A stretch of DNA of 64,000 nt from Lysobacteraceae bacterium (GTDB lineage: Bacteria; Pseudomonadota; Gammaproteobacteria; Xanthomonadales; Xanthomonadaceae): positions 59,301 through 123,300 of the forward strand of contig JAEUPQ010000023.1 of NCBI GenBank assembly GCA_016789405.1. Reading direction: 5' to 3'. A program made the translations under genes and the position numbers. Each line of letters begins with the position of its first letter. Position 1 is the first letter of the stretch. Of the stretch, positions 10,464 through 20,430 are shown in pieces. The notes beneath the pieces were generated by a model. It saw nothing but the letters and a program-made list of their open reading frames with translations, was not told the DNA's origin and searched no databases.

Positions 10464-11321
10464 TCAGAACGGCTGCCAACCCGACTCGCCCAGCACGAAA
10501 ATGCGATCCGTCAGGCCATACGTGGCTTCAGCACGCGCGTTTGCAGCCACCTGACGCAATTGCGCCACGGCATCCGCATCGGCGGAATCCGCGAACAGCA
10601 GCAAGTCGCGCGCCGGCACTGCGGCGACCGGCGCGCCGCGCATGTTGGCCGATTCGCGCGCCCACAGGTCCGCGAACAGCAGCAGCGACGCCTCGTAGTT
10701 GCCATCGGCGATCACCATCGACAACTTTTCCCCGCGCTGCACCTCGATCCCGGGCAGCAGGCCACGCAGGTTGCGGACCGACAGTGCGCGCAGTTCGGAA
10801 CGATCCACGCCGAGCGCGTCGAGTTCACCCGCGTTGAGGTAGGCGATGTTGCTGGGCGTATCGATCGCATACACGACGATGAGTTCGTCGTTGAGGACTT
10901 CATGGACATGGCCGCTGTCCTGCTCCTCAGGCTGTTCCTCCCGGCCCAGCTTGCGCATCGACTCGCGGGTTTCCGCGATCCAGTTGCGATCCTTGATGAC
11001 CGGAATGATCGCCTCGGCGCTGCGCTCCAGGCCCTTCGCGGCTTCCGCGAACGACTGCACGAAGCGGTCGATCAGCACCTCGCGATGCTTTGGCGACTCG
11101 CCGAGGAACATCTGGTAGGCATTGTTGAGGAACGCGCGATTGTTGCCGTCTTCACCGGTGCGGATCGCAAGTTCGAGCTCGCCGACGACCGTCACCTCCA
11201 TGCCGGGGACCGCCGCACGGACCCGACGCGCGACGTCCTCGGTGAATGCAGCGGAGTCCATCGGTGGGTCGACGGGCTTTCCGCCGAACAGCGCACGCAA
11301 CGAAGCAAGGAAACCTGGCAT
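10464..11321 (-). CDS. DUF1444 (YtpQ-like) protein
   Basis: A 285-residue cytoplasmic protein resembling the DUF1444/YtpQ family: TEDVARRVRAAVPGMEV near the N-terminus, then NNAYQMFLGESP and the central ELIVVYAIDTPSNIAYLNAGEL block. The C-terminal part (DLLLFADSADADAVAQLRQVA) fits the same family. No catalytic residues are known for it. The gene lies 32 bases downstream of radA and probably shares its transcript. Confidence 0.8.
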   Translation of the reverse strand: MPGFLASLRALFGGKPVDPPMDSAAFTEDVARRVRAAVPGMEVTVVGELELAIRTGEDGNNRAFLNNAYQMFLGESPKHREVLIDRFVQSFAEAAKGLERSAEAIIPVIKDRNWIAETRESMRKLGREEQPEEQDSGHVHEVLNDELIVVYAIDTPSNIAYLNAGELDALGVDRSELRALSVRNLRGLLPGIEVQRGEKLSMVIADGNYEASLLLFADLWARESANMRGAPVAAVPARDLLLFADSADADAVAQLRQVAANARAEATYGLTDRIFVLGESGWQPF

Positions 11322-11353
11322 GGGTCACTCCAATTTGGACGGGAAGAATGGAA

Positions 11354-12754
<1,401 letters not shown>

Positions 12755-12852
12755 GGATGATCTCGATGCGTGTGACGACGGGAGTGACGGGCGACGCGAC
12801 GGCGTACTGTAGCCGTCGGCGGTCTCAATCCGCGAGACCGGACGCGGGCGTG

Positions 12853-14139
12853 CTACGACGCCGTTCGATCCCCGGCGATGCCCATCGACGCCTGTCGCTT
12901 GGATCGGGCCAGCCACAGCGTGGCGAGGAGCAGCCAGGCCACGGACGTGGTCGCGAGCACCGCGAACCCGATGCCGAAATCACTCGACAGCCGCTCGAAT
13001 CCGGGCCACGCGGCCGTGAGCATCGGCCACAGCGCCAGCCACAGCAGCCGGACGACTTCCCCGAGGATGGCCCAGCGACGACGCTCGAGCAGCGCGCCGA
13101 TGGTCATCAGGCCCAGCGTGAGGAACAGCGCGGCATGCACCGCCTGGGACGCGGCCAGGCGCGCTGCGTTCTGCAGGAACACGGTCCCCAGGCCGAGCAG
13201 GACGATGAACTGCAGGAAACAGTAGGCGCGCAATGCGGCTGGCACCGAAGGATCGTATTCGGCGCGGGCGATGTCGAAGGCCGGCTTCGGGAAGCGCATG
13301 GCCACGTCTGCCGGACGCCAGCCGGGCGGCGCGAACCAGACACGCAGCTTGTCGCGCCAGCGACGTGCATGCCATGAATCCTTCGCCAGCGCCCAGTAGA
13401 CCTCGGCGTTGGCCCACAGCGGGTTCCAGCTGCGCAGTGGCGCGCGGGTGCCGTAGACCACGGGTTCGTCCTCGCGCTCGTCGGCAAAGGTGCCGAACAT
13501 GCGGTCCCACAGGATGAAGATGCCGCCGTAGTTCCTGTCCAGGTAGCGGTCGTTCACCGCGTGATGCACGCGGTGGTTCGACGGCGACGCGAACACGCGA
13601 TCGAACCAGCCGAGCTTCGGCACGAGTTCGGTATGGATCCAGTACTGGTACAGCAGGTCGATGACCGCGACCACCGCGAACACTTCGACCGGCACGCCCA
13701 GCAAGGCCAGCGGCAGGTAGAAGATCCAGCCCAGCAGCGCGCCGCTGCCGGTCTGGCGCAGCGCGGTGCTGAGGTTGTAGCGCTCGCTCTGGTGGTGCAC
13801 GACATGCGCTGCCCACAGGATGCCGACCTCATGGCCGCAGCGATGCAGCCAGTAGTAGCAGAAGTCGTACAGCACCAGGGCGCCGATCCACACCCAGGCG
13901 CTGTCCATCGGAAGTTCGAACAGCGCGACACGCTCGACCACCCAGGCATAGATGCCGACGGTCAGCAGCTTGGTGAACACGCCGATCACCTGTGACAGCA
14001 CGCCCAGACCGATGCTGTTGATCGCATCGTTGAGCCGGTACACGTGCCGGCGCATGATCCTTGCAGCGAGCAGTTCCACGCCGATCAGGACGAAGAACAT
14101 CGGAATTGCGAACAGCATGATCGTCTCGGCCGAGGGCAT
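12853..14139 (-). CDS. sterol desaturase / fatty acid hydroxylase-family membrane protein
   Basis: A 428-residue membrane di-iron enzyme candidate. The histidine clusters of the fatty acid hydroxylase superfamily are present: HRCGHE near residue 100, HVVHHQSERYN near residue 112 and HRVHHAVNDRYLD near residue 183. Hydrophobic helices flank them, and a C-terminal extension of about 130 residues carries three or four more helices (LGLGTVFLQNAA, WLLLATLWLARS). The substrate is unknown; relatives act on sterols, alkyl lipids or fatty acids. The gene lies 4 bases downstream of a YhhN-family gene, which hints at ether-lipid metabolism, since eukaryotic YhhN homologues (TMEM86) act on lysoplasmalogens. 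Confidence 0.88.
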   Translation of the reverse strand: MPSAETIMLFAIPMFFVLIGVELLAARIMRRHVYRLNDAINSIGLGVLSQVIGVFTKLLTVGIYAWVVERVALFELPMDSAWVWIGALVLYDFCYYWLHRCGHEVGILWAAHVVHHQSERYNLSTALRQTGSGALLGWIFYLPLALLGVPVEVFAVVAVIDLLYQYWIHTELVPKLGWFDRVFASPSNHRVHHAVNDRYLDRNYGGIFILWDRMFGTFADEREDEPVVYGTRAPLRSWNPLWANAEVYWALAKDSWHARRWRDKLRVWFAPPGWRPADVAMRFPKPAFDIARAEYDPSVPAALRAYCFLQFIVLLGLGTVFLQNAARLAASQAVHAALFLTLGLMTIGALLERRRWAILGEVVRLLWLALWPMLTAAWPGFERLSSDFGIGFAVLATTSVAWLLLATLWLARSKRQASMGIAGDRTAS

Positions 14140-14143
14140 GGTT

Positions 14144-14824
14144 TCAGCCTCGCTCGACCGAACGCGCGATGCACCACTGCGCCGCGTAATAGGTGCCGAG
14201 CACCAGCAGCGCGCTCATCGGGATGCCACCACCGAAGCGATCCCAGGCCAGCAGGCTGTCGCTGGTCATGAACAGCACTGCGCCGACCGCGCCGAAACGC
14301 GCGCTGCGCGGCAGCACGGCGGCGACCGCGGGAGTCCAGGCACGGGCCAGGGCGAAGGCGGCCATGGCCGCGAGCACGACCGTGTAGGCCACGACCGGGA
14401 TCTTCAGCGCGGGATCGACGCGGGGCAGCAGTCCGTACAGGTTCGCGGCGCCGACGATCGCGACCATCACGAAGGCCACGCCCCTTGCCTTCCCGCTCGA
14501 TCCCGGGGCGAACGCGACGATGTAGCCGATGTGCGCCAGCAGGAAGGCGACCAGGCCCGGCACGAACAGGTCGCCGGGCAGCATCAGGCAGACGTCGCCC
14601 ACCAGCGAAAGCGCCATGCCGATGGCGACGGCCCTCCGGTACCGGACCGACAGCGCATCGGACGAACGCAGCACCTGCCAGAACAGCAGCAGGGTCGCCA
14701 GCGGCTTGCCGATGTAGTGGAGCCAGAGCGCATCGCCACCGGGCATGCCTCCACCCAGCATGGCGCCGAGGATGGCCGCCAACGCGGCGAGGACGAACAC
14801 GACGGTCAGGGGACGAAATGACAT
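14144..14824 (-). CDS. YhhN family (lysoplasmalogenase-like) membrane protein
   Basis: A 226-residue protein with about eight hydrophobic helices and the YhhN layout: early LHYIGKPLATLLLFW, then ALSLVGDVCLMLPGDLFVPGLVAFLLAHIGY, later AVLFMTSDSLLAWDRFG. The paired acidic blocks GD..L and SD..L in membrane segments are the family signature. Eukaryotic TMEM86 members hydrolyse the vinyl-ether bond of lysoplasmalogens; bacterial activity is inferred. It is the first gene of a two-gene unit with the desaturase-like gene. Confidence 0.87.
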   Translation of the reverse strand: MSFRPLTVVFVLAALAAILGAMLGGGMPGGDALWLHYIGKPLATLLLFWQVLRSSDALSVRYRRAVAIGMALSLVGDVCLMLPGDLFVPGLVAFLLAHIGYIVAFAPGSSGKARGVAFVMVAIVGAANLYGLLPRVDPALKIPVVAYTVVLAAMAAFALARAWTPAVAAVLPRSARFGAVGAVLFMTSDSLLAWDRFGGGIPMSALLVLGTYYAAQWCIARSVERG

Positions 14825-14968
14825 GCACGCAGGCCTGGATGCGGAGTCCGTACCTTAGCGTATGTCCATGACATGTCGCGAGCGTCACCGGTCGCGTTTC
14901 GGCACATGCGGGTGCCGCTCGGTCGCCAGCCGCGGCGGCACGCGTTCCGTGCGATGACGCGGCCGCGG

Positions 14969-15250
14969 TCAGCCGAAGCGACCACGCAAGCGATGCGAGG
15001 CGTTGCGCCAGCCGGCTTCGGAATAGGTATCGACGAAGAAGATCCGCATCTCGGACATGCCGATGCTGCAGAAGTGCACCCATGCGGTCGCCTCCTGCTT
15101 GTCGCGCGTGATGTACCAGAGACCGTCGCCATGCGCCTGTCCCCAGCTGCCCACGCGGTGCACCAGCAGATCGGCCATGCCGCGCGCCGAGACCAGTGCG
15201 GCACGGATGTGCGCCTCGCCCATGGTCGGTGCCTGGTAGATGCGCGCCAT
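14969..15250 (-). CDS. conserved-looking 93-residue protein, unknown
   Basis: A 93-residue soluble protein beginning MARIYQAPTMGEAHIRAALV, with motif LVHRVGSWGQAHGDGLWYI and an aromatic C-terminal half (TAWVHFCSIGMSEMRIFFVDTYSEAGW). Codon use matches neighbours, so it looks genuine. The opening (a strand, then GEAHIRAALVSARGMADLL) recalls small putative-prokaryotic-signal-transducing DUF2007-type domains, but I cannot assign it. It is transcribed away from the next gene, with 82 bases between starts. Confidence 0.6.
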   Translation of the reverse strand: MARIYQAPTMGEAHIRAALVSARGMADLLVHRVGSWGQAHGDGLWYITRDKQEATAWVHFCSIGMSEMRIFFVDTYSEAGWRNASHRLRGRFG

Positions 15251-15332
15251 TCGTCAGTTGCCCTGCATGCTGCCTTGTCGGCACATGCACCCGCTCGCAT
15301 ACTCGGGACGTCTTCTCGAAGGATTGCGGACG

Positions 15333-15671
15333 ATGATCGTGCCGATGCGCGTGGAGCTGCTGCTGGAATTGCGCAACGAGCGCGAACGCGTGCGCGTGAT
15401 CCAGCGCGTCGACCAGCCGCACCCCGAACTGGGACTCGCGCACCCGGGCGAAGACACGCGCCGCGCCGACCTGCCCGCGCACTGGGGCTGGGCCGAACAC
15501 GCGACGCGGCAGGAGCCGCCGGCAGCGATCGAGGAACCGCTGCCGACGCGCACGCAGACCATCCTGTCGCATCGCGTCTCCGAGAAGGTGCGCCGCGCGA
15601 TCAACGGCGACGTCACCGATGCCAGCCCGTCCTCCCGCAAGCACGGCATCGACGTCGACCTGAAATTCTGA
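15333..15671 (+). CDS. 112-residue charged protein, unknown
   Basis: A 112-residue hydrophilic protein (MIVPMRVELLLELRNERERVRVIQRVD at its start). Third codon positions are strongly G/C on this strand, unlike the opposite frame, supporting a real gene. AAGGA stands 9 bases before the ATG at 15333. No domain is recognised. Its stop lies 7 bases from the stop of the convergent M91-type protease gene. Confidence 0.55.
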   Translation: MIVPMRVELLLELRNERERVRVIQRVDQPHPELGLAHPGEDTRRADLPAHWGWAEHATRQEPPAAIEEPLPTRTQTILSHRVSEKVRRAINGDVTDASPSSRKHGIDVDLKF

Positions 15672-15678
15672 GCGTGGC

Positions 15679-16560
15679 TCACAGATCCTTCTTGCCGTAG
15701 GTCGTTCGCATCGGAATCGGCTTGAGGAAGCCCGATCCCTGGTGGACCTGCGCGTTGAGGTCACGACGCAGGCTGTTTTCCGTCGGCATGAAATGGGGCG
15801 TGCTGCCATCCGCAGGCCCGATCGTTGCGTGCTCTTCCGGCGCGATCGTCGCGGTGCTGTCGTCGCGCTGGCGCATGCCACGCACCGCGTGCATCGCATG
15901 GATCAGCTCGTGTCCGAGCGCGATCGGTCCGTCCGCGGTTTCCTTGCGCAACTCCTGACGGGTCATGCCGCCCTGCCCCAACGCCAGTTGCGGCCAGCGC
16001 TGACCGATGTCGGTGTGGTGCGACACGACCGCATCGGAACCAGTACCCGAGAACTGGAGCGGGACCGGGATTCCCTTCAACATCGTCGGCTCCTGGAGCA
16101 TCGAATTGGGACGATCCAGCGGTGACGAGGCCTGGCGGATGCCGGGCTGCGAGCCCGCGTCCTGGATCGTGACCTTGCGCTTGTTCGCATTGCCGATGTG
16201 CTGGAAGAGGCTCTGGCCCGAGGTCGTCGAGGCGATGGTGCTCAGGTGCGCCCGCGTCTGCTGCACGAAATCGGTGAATTCCGCGCCGGACCCGTGGGTC
16301 GTGTGGGTGCCGTCGCGCACGATCTCCAGGTTGTTCGCCCAGGGCGTGCCCACGGACATCACCTTCTTGAGCTGGCTGCGCTGCTGGATCAGCATCTGCG
16401 CCGTGATGCCGCCCTTCGGTCCCTGCGCGCCCATTTCCATCGCATGCTCGGACCGCAACCGGTTGCCCCAGTCCTGGCCGTGCTGCGTGCCGAGCTTGTC
16501 GACCTCGCCGATCAACAGTTGGCGAAACGGATCGACGCCCTTCTTTCCCTGATTCGACAT
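15679..16560 (-). CDS. M91-type zinc metalloprotease, probable T6SS effector
   Basis: A 293-residue protein without a signal peptide. A zinc-protease motif HELIHAMHAVRG stands at residues 217-228, with a downstream acidic pair (PEEHATIG, residues 241-248) that could supply the third ligand. This layout matches peptidase family M91, which includes the type III effector NleD. The start at 16560 follows GGAG by 7 bases. It is the last gene of the T6SS string, behind the duplicated 528-residue protein, so delivery by this T6SS is a reasonable inference. No immunity gene follows on the same strand. Confidence 0.72.
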   Translation of the reverse strand: MSNQGKKGVDPFRQLLIGEVDKLGTQHGQDWGNRLRSEHAMEMGAQGPKGGITAQMLIQQRSQLKKVMSVGTPWANNLEIVRDGTHTTHGSGAEFTDFVQQTRAHLSTIASTTSGQSLFQHIGNANKRKVTIQDAGSQPGIRQASSPLDRPNSMLQEPTMLKGIPVPLQFSGTGSDAVVSHHTDIGQRWPQLALGQGGMTRQELRKETADGPIALGHELIHAMHAVRGMRQRDDSTATIAPEEHATIGPADGSTPHFMPTENSLRRDLNAQVHQGSGFLKPIPMRTTYGKKDL

Positions 16561-16579
16561 TGTCTTGCTCCGGTGGTGT

Positions 16580-16598
16580 CCTGCCGGACATCGGCAGG
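16580..16598 (-). promoter_or_regulatory. hairpin upstream of the M91 protease gene
   Basis: CCTGCCG and CGGCAGG form a perfect 7-bp stem with a 5-base loop, just upstream of the ribosome site of the protease gene and downstream of the 528-residue protein gene. It may act as a weak terminator or mRNA stabiliser; there is no T-tract. Confidence 0.4.
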
Positions 16599-16795
16599 AA
16601 CGTGATGGCAACTCCGACTTCGCGATTCCCGCCCGTGTTCGCGACGCGCGCCGGTGCTTCTTCGAACCCATGGGGATCTGCGACGAAACGCAGACGCCCA
16701 TCGCTGGACTGCATCGACGCACTGTTCGCCCCTGCTTGCCCGCGGCCGGCACTCAAGGACCGACCGTGCATGCGGAAGCAAGGAACGACGCGTCG

Positions 16796-18382
16796 CTACT
16801 TGTGTTTCAGTGCATCGGCCCAGCCCTCCGGCACCGGACCCAATCCGTGCTTCTCGAACTTGTGCTGCACATAGGCACCGACGTCCTCGCGCCCCTTCTT
16901 CTGCGCGCGCTGCGCTGCGGACACGGCGGCTGACATGCGCGACTGCAAGACCTGGTTCTTCAGTGCGGGCGCACCCTGCGTGCGCATGTCGTCGACGCTC
17001 TTCAGCTGCGGATACGCCGATTCGAGCGCATTGAGCAGGCCCTTGGTCCCGAACGGCTTGGGCTGGTTCCTCGCCGACCACTTCTGGTGGAGCGCTTCGG
17101 CCATGATGCCGGCACCCACGTTGGTCTCGACCTTGTCGAACCCCGTATCGCCGAATGCCGTGGTGGTTTCGTTGAGGCGGAGCAGCGTCGCCGAAGTCAT
17201 CGCCGACTTGCTGTAGGTCTTTTCGTGCCAGGCGTTGGACTTCGTGGAGCCTTCCTGGTCCCGTCCACCCTTGACCAGCGCCTTGTTCGCACGCGTCAAC
17301 TCCGCCACGGATTTCATCTTCTTGAACAGCTTGGCGTACTCGGTGCTTTCGCCGGATCGACTCTTGCCGAACTGCTGCCCCCAGACATCGCCCTTGGTGT
17401 ACTGGATCTGGGTCGTCGGCCCCTCCATGAAACCGAACGTCGCGCCCTGCGGCTTGATCTCGAACGTCTCCTGCTGCCTGACCGACTCGATGCCCTGCGA
17501 GAGGCTCTGCACCTGGGTGGGCTGGTAGCTGTGGAAGGCGCCGCTGTAGACCTTGGACGGCTGTTCGACCACGAAGTCCATCGACTGGCTTTCGCTCTCG
17601 CGCGACTGTCGGCCGACGACGGCGTCCATCCAGCCGCGCGGCACCGGTCCGAGGCCATGCTTGGCGAACTTCTTCTGGACGTACTCGCCGACCTCCCAGT
17701 TCGACTTGCCCTTGTCGAACCCGCGAATGCCCGCGGAGATGGCGGCGGACATCCGCGATTCCTGGACCTGCGACATCAGGGCCTCCTGCCCCTGCTTGTA
17801 CATCGCGTCGACGGACACCAGCTGCGGGAACTTCGACTCCAGCGTGGAGAGCAGGCGCTTGGCATCGTGCTGCGTCCCCGATGATTTTTCAGACCATTTC
17901 TGGCTGAGCGCTTCCGCCATGATGCCGGTCCCCACGTCGGTGTGGGTCTGGTTGAATCCGGTGTCGCCGAACGCCGTCGTCGTTTCGTTGAGGCGCATCA
18001 GCGAGGCAGTGGTCATCGCCGAGTTCGTATAGGACTTGCCGTGCCACGTGTTCGGCGAGCCCACGAGCGAATCGCTCCCGCCCTTCACCAGCGCCTTGTT
18101 GGCGCGGGTCAGCTGCTGGACCGAGTAGTCGTTCACCAGCTCCCGATACTTCGTGCTGATCCCCGATTCGCTTTCTCCGATGAGCTGCCCCCAGACATTG
18201 CCCTTCGAATACTGGAACTGGGTGGTGGGGCCTTCCAGGAAGCCATGGGACGTGGATCCCGGTTTCACGTTCAGGGTGCTGCCGCCCTGGATCAGGGAAA
18301 TGCCCTGGTTCAGGTTCTTCGCGCGGGGTGGCTGGTAGCTGCCGAATCCACCGGTGTACACGGTGAATCTTGAATCATCCAT
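16796..18382 (-). CDS. T6SS-linked protein made of two tandem ~260-residue repeats
   Basis: A 528-residue soluble protein of no recognised family, built from two copies of the same unit (about residues 6-262 and 270-528). Shared blocks, in order, are SYQP, GPTTQ.QY.KG.VWGQ, LTRANKALVKGG, LRLNETTTAFGDTGF, G.GIMAEAL.QKW, SRMSAA and KHGLGPVP.GW. The ATG at 18382 follows GGAG by 7 bases and overlaps the preceding stop inside ATGGATGA. Its place between a methyltransferase-like gene and an M91 protease gene at the end of the T6SS operon suggests a secreted or adaptor role, which is inference. Confidence 0.75.
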   Translation of the reverse strand: MDDSRFTVYTGGFGSYQPPRAKNLNQGISLIQGGSTLNVKPGSTSHGFLEGPTTQFQYSKGNVWGQLIGESESGISTKYRELVNDYSVQQLTRANKALVKGGSDSLVGSPNTWHGKSYTNSAMTTASLMRLNETTTAFGDTGFNQTHTDVGTGIMAEALSQKWSEKSSGTQHDAKRLLSTLESKFPQLVSVDAMYKQGQEALMSQVQESRMSAAISAGIRGFDKGKSNWEVGEYVQKKFAKHGLGPVPRGWMDAVVGRQSRESESQSMDFVVEQPSKVYSGAFHSYQPTQVQSLSQGIESVRQQETFEIKPQGATFGFMEGPTTQIQYTKGDVWGQQFGKSRSGESTEYAKLFKKMKSVAELTRANKALVKGGRDQEGSTKSNAWHEKTYSKSAMTSATLLRLNETTTAFGDTGFDKVETNVGAGIMAEALHQKWSARNQPKPFGTKGLLNALESAYPQLKSVDDMRTQGAPALKNQVLQSRMSAAVSAAQRAQKKGREDVGAYVQHKFEKHGLGPVPEGWADALKHK

Positions 18383-19535
18383 CGTCTCTCTCCTGCAAGG
18401 TTCCCGGTGTCGCGATCGCACTTCCGGCACGCGCCTGCGGCGCGACCCAGGGGTCGGCTGCTTCGGCGAACGCCTCTGTTTCACTCGTTTCCGGCATGAA
18501 CATTCGCGCACGCGGATCGTGGCCCGTCGCACGGAACAGCGCCCGACGCGCCGCATCGGACGGCGCCACCAACATCGACAGGGCCTGGAGCAGCTGCACG
18601 TGCTCGTCCGGGTGCGGCAGCGCCAGCACCTCAGGCAGGCATTCACGAAGCCGGCCGCCTTCGACGTCGTGAAGCGCGACGTGCAGCACCCGACCGTCGA
18701 TCGGACCGCGCGACTGGAACGACTGCCCGCCATTGGCGTGATGCCATCGCGACAGCGCATCGAAGTTCACCTGAGGCGGATCGTCGCCGACGACGCGCAG
18801 ACCTTCGGTCGCGATGCGCACGGGTTCGTACAGGCCATCGTCCGTCGCGCGCAGGAGCATGCGTCCGCCGCTGGCACGCAGGATCGCGTCCAGCAATGCC
18901 ATGCCCGCATGCGGCAGCGTCAGCGACAGGTCGTCGCAGGCGCCAGGCTGCGCGGACAGCAATCGGCACAGCCCGTCGCGCCGTCGCAGGTCCCGCCACC
19001 GGACCCGGCCGCTCGCGTCGCGCCAGGCCTGCAGGATCTCGCCTCCGCGGATCCGGAACAGATGCTGCGCGCGCGCGGAAAACGCATCGTGCGCAAGGAC
19101 GACCACTGGATTGCATAAGGGATGCAGGGGCAGTCCCCGGTCTTCGCCGTCGAGGCTGAAACGCCCGTCGGCGCGCCACTGCGCCAGCGGCGCATGCATG
19201 GCCAGCGCATCGTGTCGCGCTGGATCCGCGCAGCAGGCGAGATAGCGCAGCGGCGGCCCGCGCGGCGCTTCGCGATCGAAGATCCGGAGCATGCGCCAGG
19301 CCCGTTCGCCGTCACCGGGACACAGGTCGACGATCCACACCGCATGTCCGGGATGGATGCTGCGGCTGCGCATGCCGGCGTGCAGGAAGGCGAGCACGGC
19401 CCGGGCATCGTCTTCCGCCTCGCGCAAGGCGCGCAGCCGCCCGGCCTGATCGGCCGGACGCAGCGGCCCGACGTGCGGCTGCGCGTCGAGCGATGCCATC
19501 GTGAAGCCCGCAAGCTGGCCGGGATCGGCGGACAT
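18375..19535 (-). CDS. T6SS-linked protein of unknown function, weak methyltransferase-like motif
   Basis: A 386-residue soluble protein. One segment, VWIVDLCPGDGERAWRMLRI (near residue 66), resembles motif I of class I SAM-dependent methyltransferases, but the later motifs are not clear. The C-terminal half (PEVLALPHPDEHVQLLQALSML, RALFRATGHDPRARMFMP) is unfamiliar. The start at 19535 follows GGGGGA and lies 4 bases after the preceding gene; the stop overlaps the next start by 8 bases. I do not assign a function; a chaperone or modifier for the following repeat protein is possible. Confidence 0.65.
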   Translation of the reverse strand: MSADPGQLAGFTMASLDAQPHVGPLRPADQAGRLRALREAEDDARAVLAFLHAGMRSRSIHPGHAVWIVDLCPGDGERAWRMLRIFDREAPRGPPLRYLACCADPARHDALAMHAPLAQWRADGRFSLDGEDRGLPLHPLCNPVVVLAHDAFSARAQHLFRIRGGEILQAWRDASGRVRWRDLRRRDGLCRLLSAQPGACDDLSLTLPHAGMALLDAILRASGGRMLLRATDDGLYEPVRIATEGLRVVGDDPPQVNFDALSRWHHANGGQSFQSRGPIDGRVLHVALHDVEGGRLRECLPEVLALPHPDEHVQLLQALSMLVAPSDAARRALFRATGHDPRARMFMPETSETEAFAEAADPWVAPQARAGSAIATPGTLQERDDG

Positions 19536-19539
19536 GGGC

Positions 19540-20376
19540 TCAGTCCCCCGGTGGCTCATCGCCGGATGTCGGTCCACGCCGCCGCGCGATCAGCATGATC
19601 GCCAGCGGGCTTTCGACCTTGTTGCGCGACGTCGACCCGATCTGCCGGAAGACCGGCGTATCCGTCGATGTGCCCTGGGTTTCCGCGGTCTTCATCGCCT
19701 GCGTGACCTGCTTCAACCCGTGCATCATCCGCACACCCTGGCCGAGGGTGCGCAGCAGGTCGGTGGTCTCCGCGAACGGCTTGTGGCGGGCCCCGGACGA
19801 TCCACCTCCCTGCTTCTGCATCGGAGACAGTGCGCGTGCGTCGCCCTGCTGCGGCTTCGTGTCCTGGTGCGGCTGCTGCATGGCGTCCTGCTTCATCTGC
19901 CGCGTGGTCTTGCGCAGCTCGCGCATCAGGCCGATCCCCTGGCCGAGCGCGGAGAACAGGTTGGGTTTCGATCCGCCCATGGCCTTGCCGATGCCGTCCA
20001 TGTGTTTCTGCGCCTTGGCGTTCAAGGGCACGTTCGACTCGACCTTCAGCGCCCTGCCGCCCGGCTGCTTCGCCATGTCGCGCGTCACCTGCTTGAGCGA
20101 GCGCATCGCCGACACCCCGTGCTTCAACGAGGACATCAGCCCCTGCCCCTGGCGGTTGGCGAGCGCCTGCAGGTGCGGCCTGGCCTGGTTCACCGCGCCC
20201 TTGTTCTGCTTGAACGCCGCCTTCGCCTGCGGCGAGCTGTTCATCGCCTTGCGCAGCGCCTTCTCGACGTTCACCGGTTTATTCGGCTTGACGCCGCCTG
20301 CAGGCACGCGCATCTGCGCGGCGATCAGGATCGCCACGGGCTTCTGCACGGCACTGCGCTTGGGTGTTCCGGACAT
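19540..20376 (-). CDS. basic repeat protein in T6SS operon, unknown
   Basis: A 278-residue, lysine/glutamine/methionine-rich protein. A ~20-residue amphipathic unit occurs three times (SSLKHGVSAMRSLKQVTRDM, SALGQGIGLMRELRKTTRQM, RTLGQGVRMMHGLKQVTQAM). Similar segments also stand near both ends (KPVAILIAAQMR and SPLAIMLIARRR). There is no signal peptide or known domain. It follows tssA by 54 bases and precedes the 386-residue gene by 4, so it belongs to the T6SS transcript. Confidence 0.65.
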   Translation of the reverse strand: MSGTPKRSAVQKPVAILIAAQMRVPAGGVKPNKPVNVEKALRKAMNSSPQAKAAFKQNKGAVNQARPHLQALANRQGQGLMSSLKHGVSAMRSLKQVTRDMAKQPGGRALKVESNVPLNAKAQKHMDGIGKAMGGSKPNLFSALGQGIGLMRELRKTTRQMKQDAMQQPHQDTKPQQGDARALSPMQKQGGGSSGARHKPFAETTDLLRTLGQGVRMMHGLKQVTQAMKTAETQGTSTDTPVFRQIGSTSRNKVESPLAIMLIARRRGPTSGDEPPGD

Positions 20377-20430
20377 GTCACGCCTCCTCGACGCTCGCGC
20401 GTCGGTCTGACCCGGGGATCGATTCGACCG

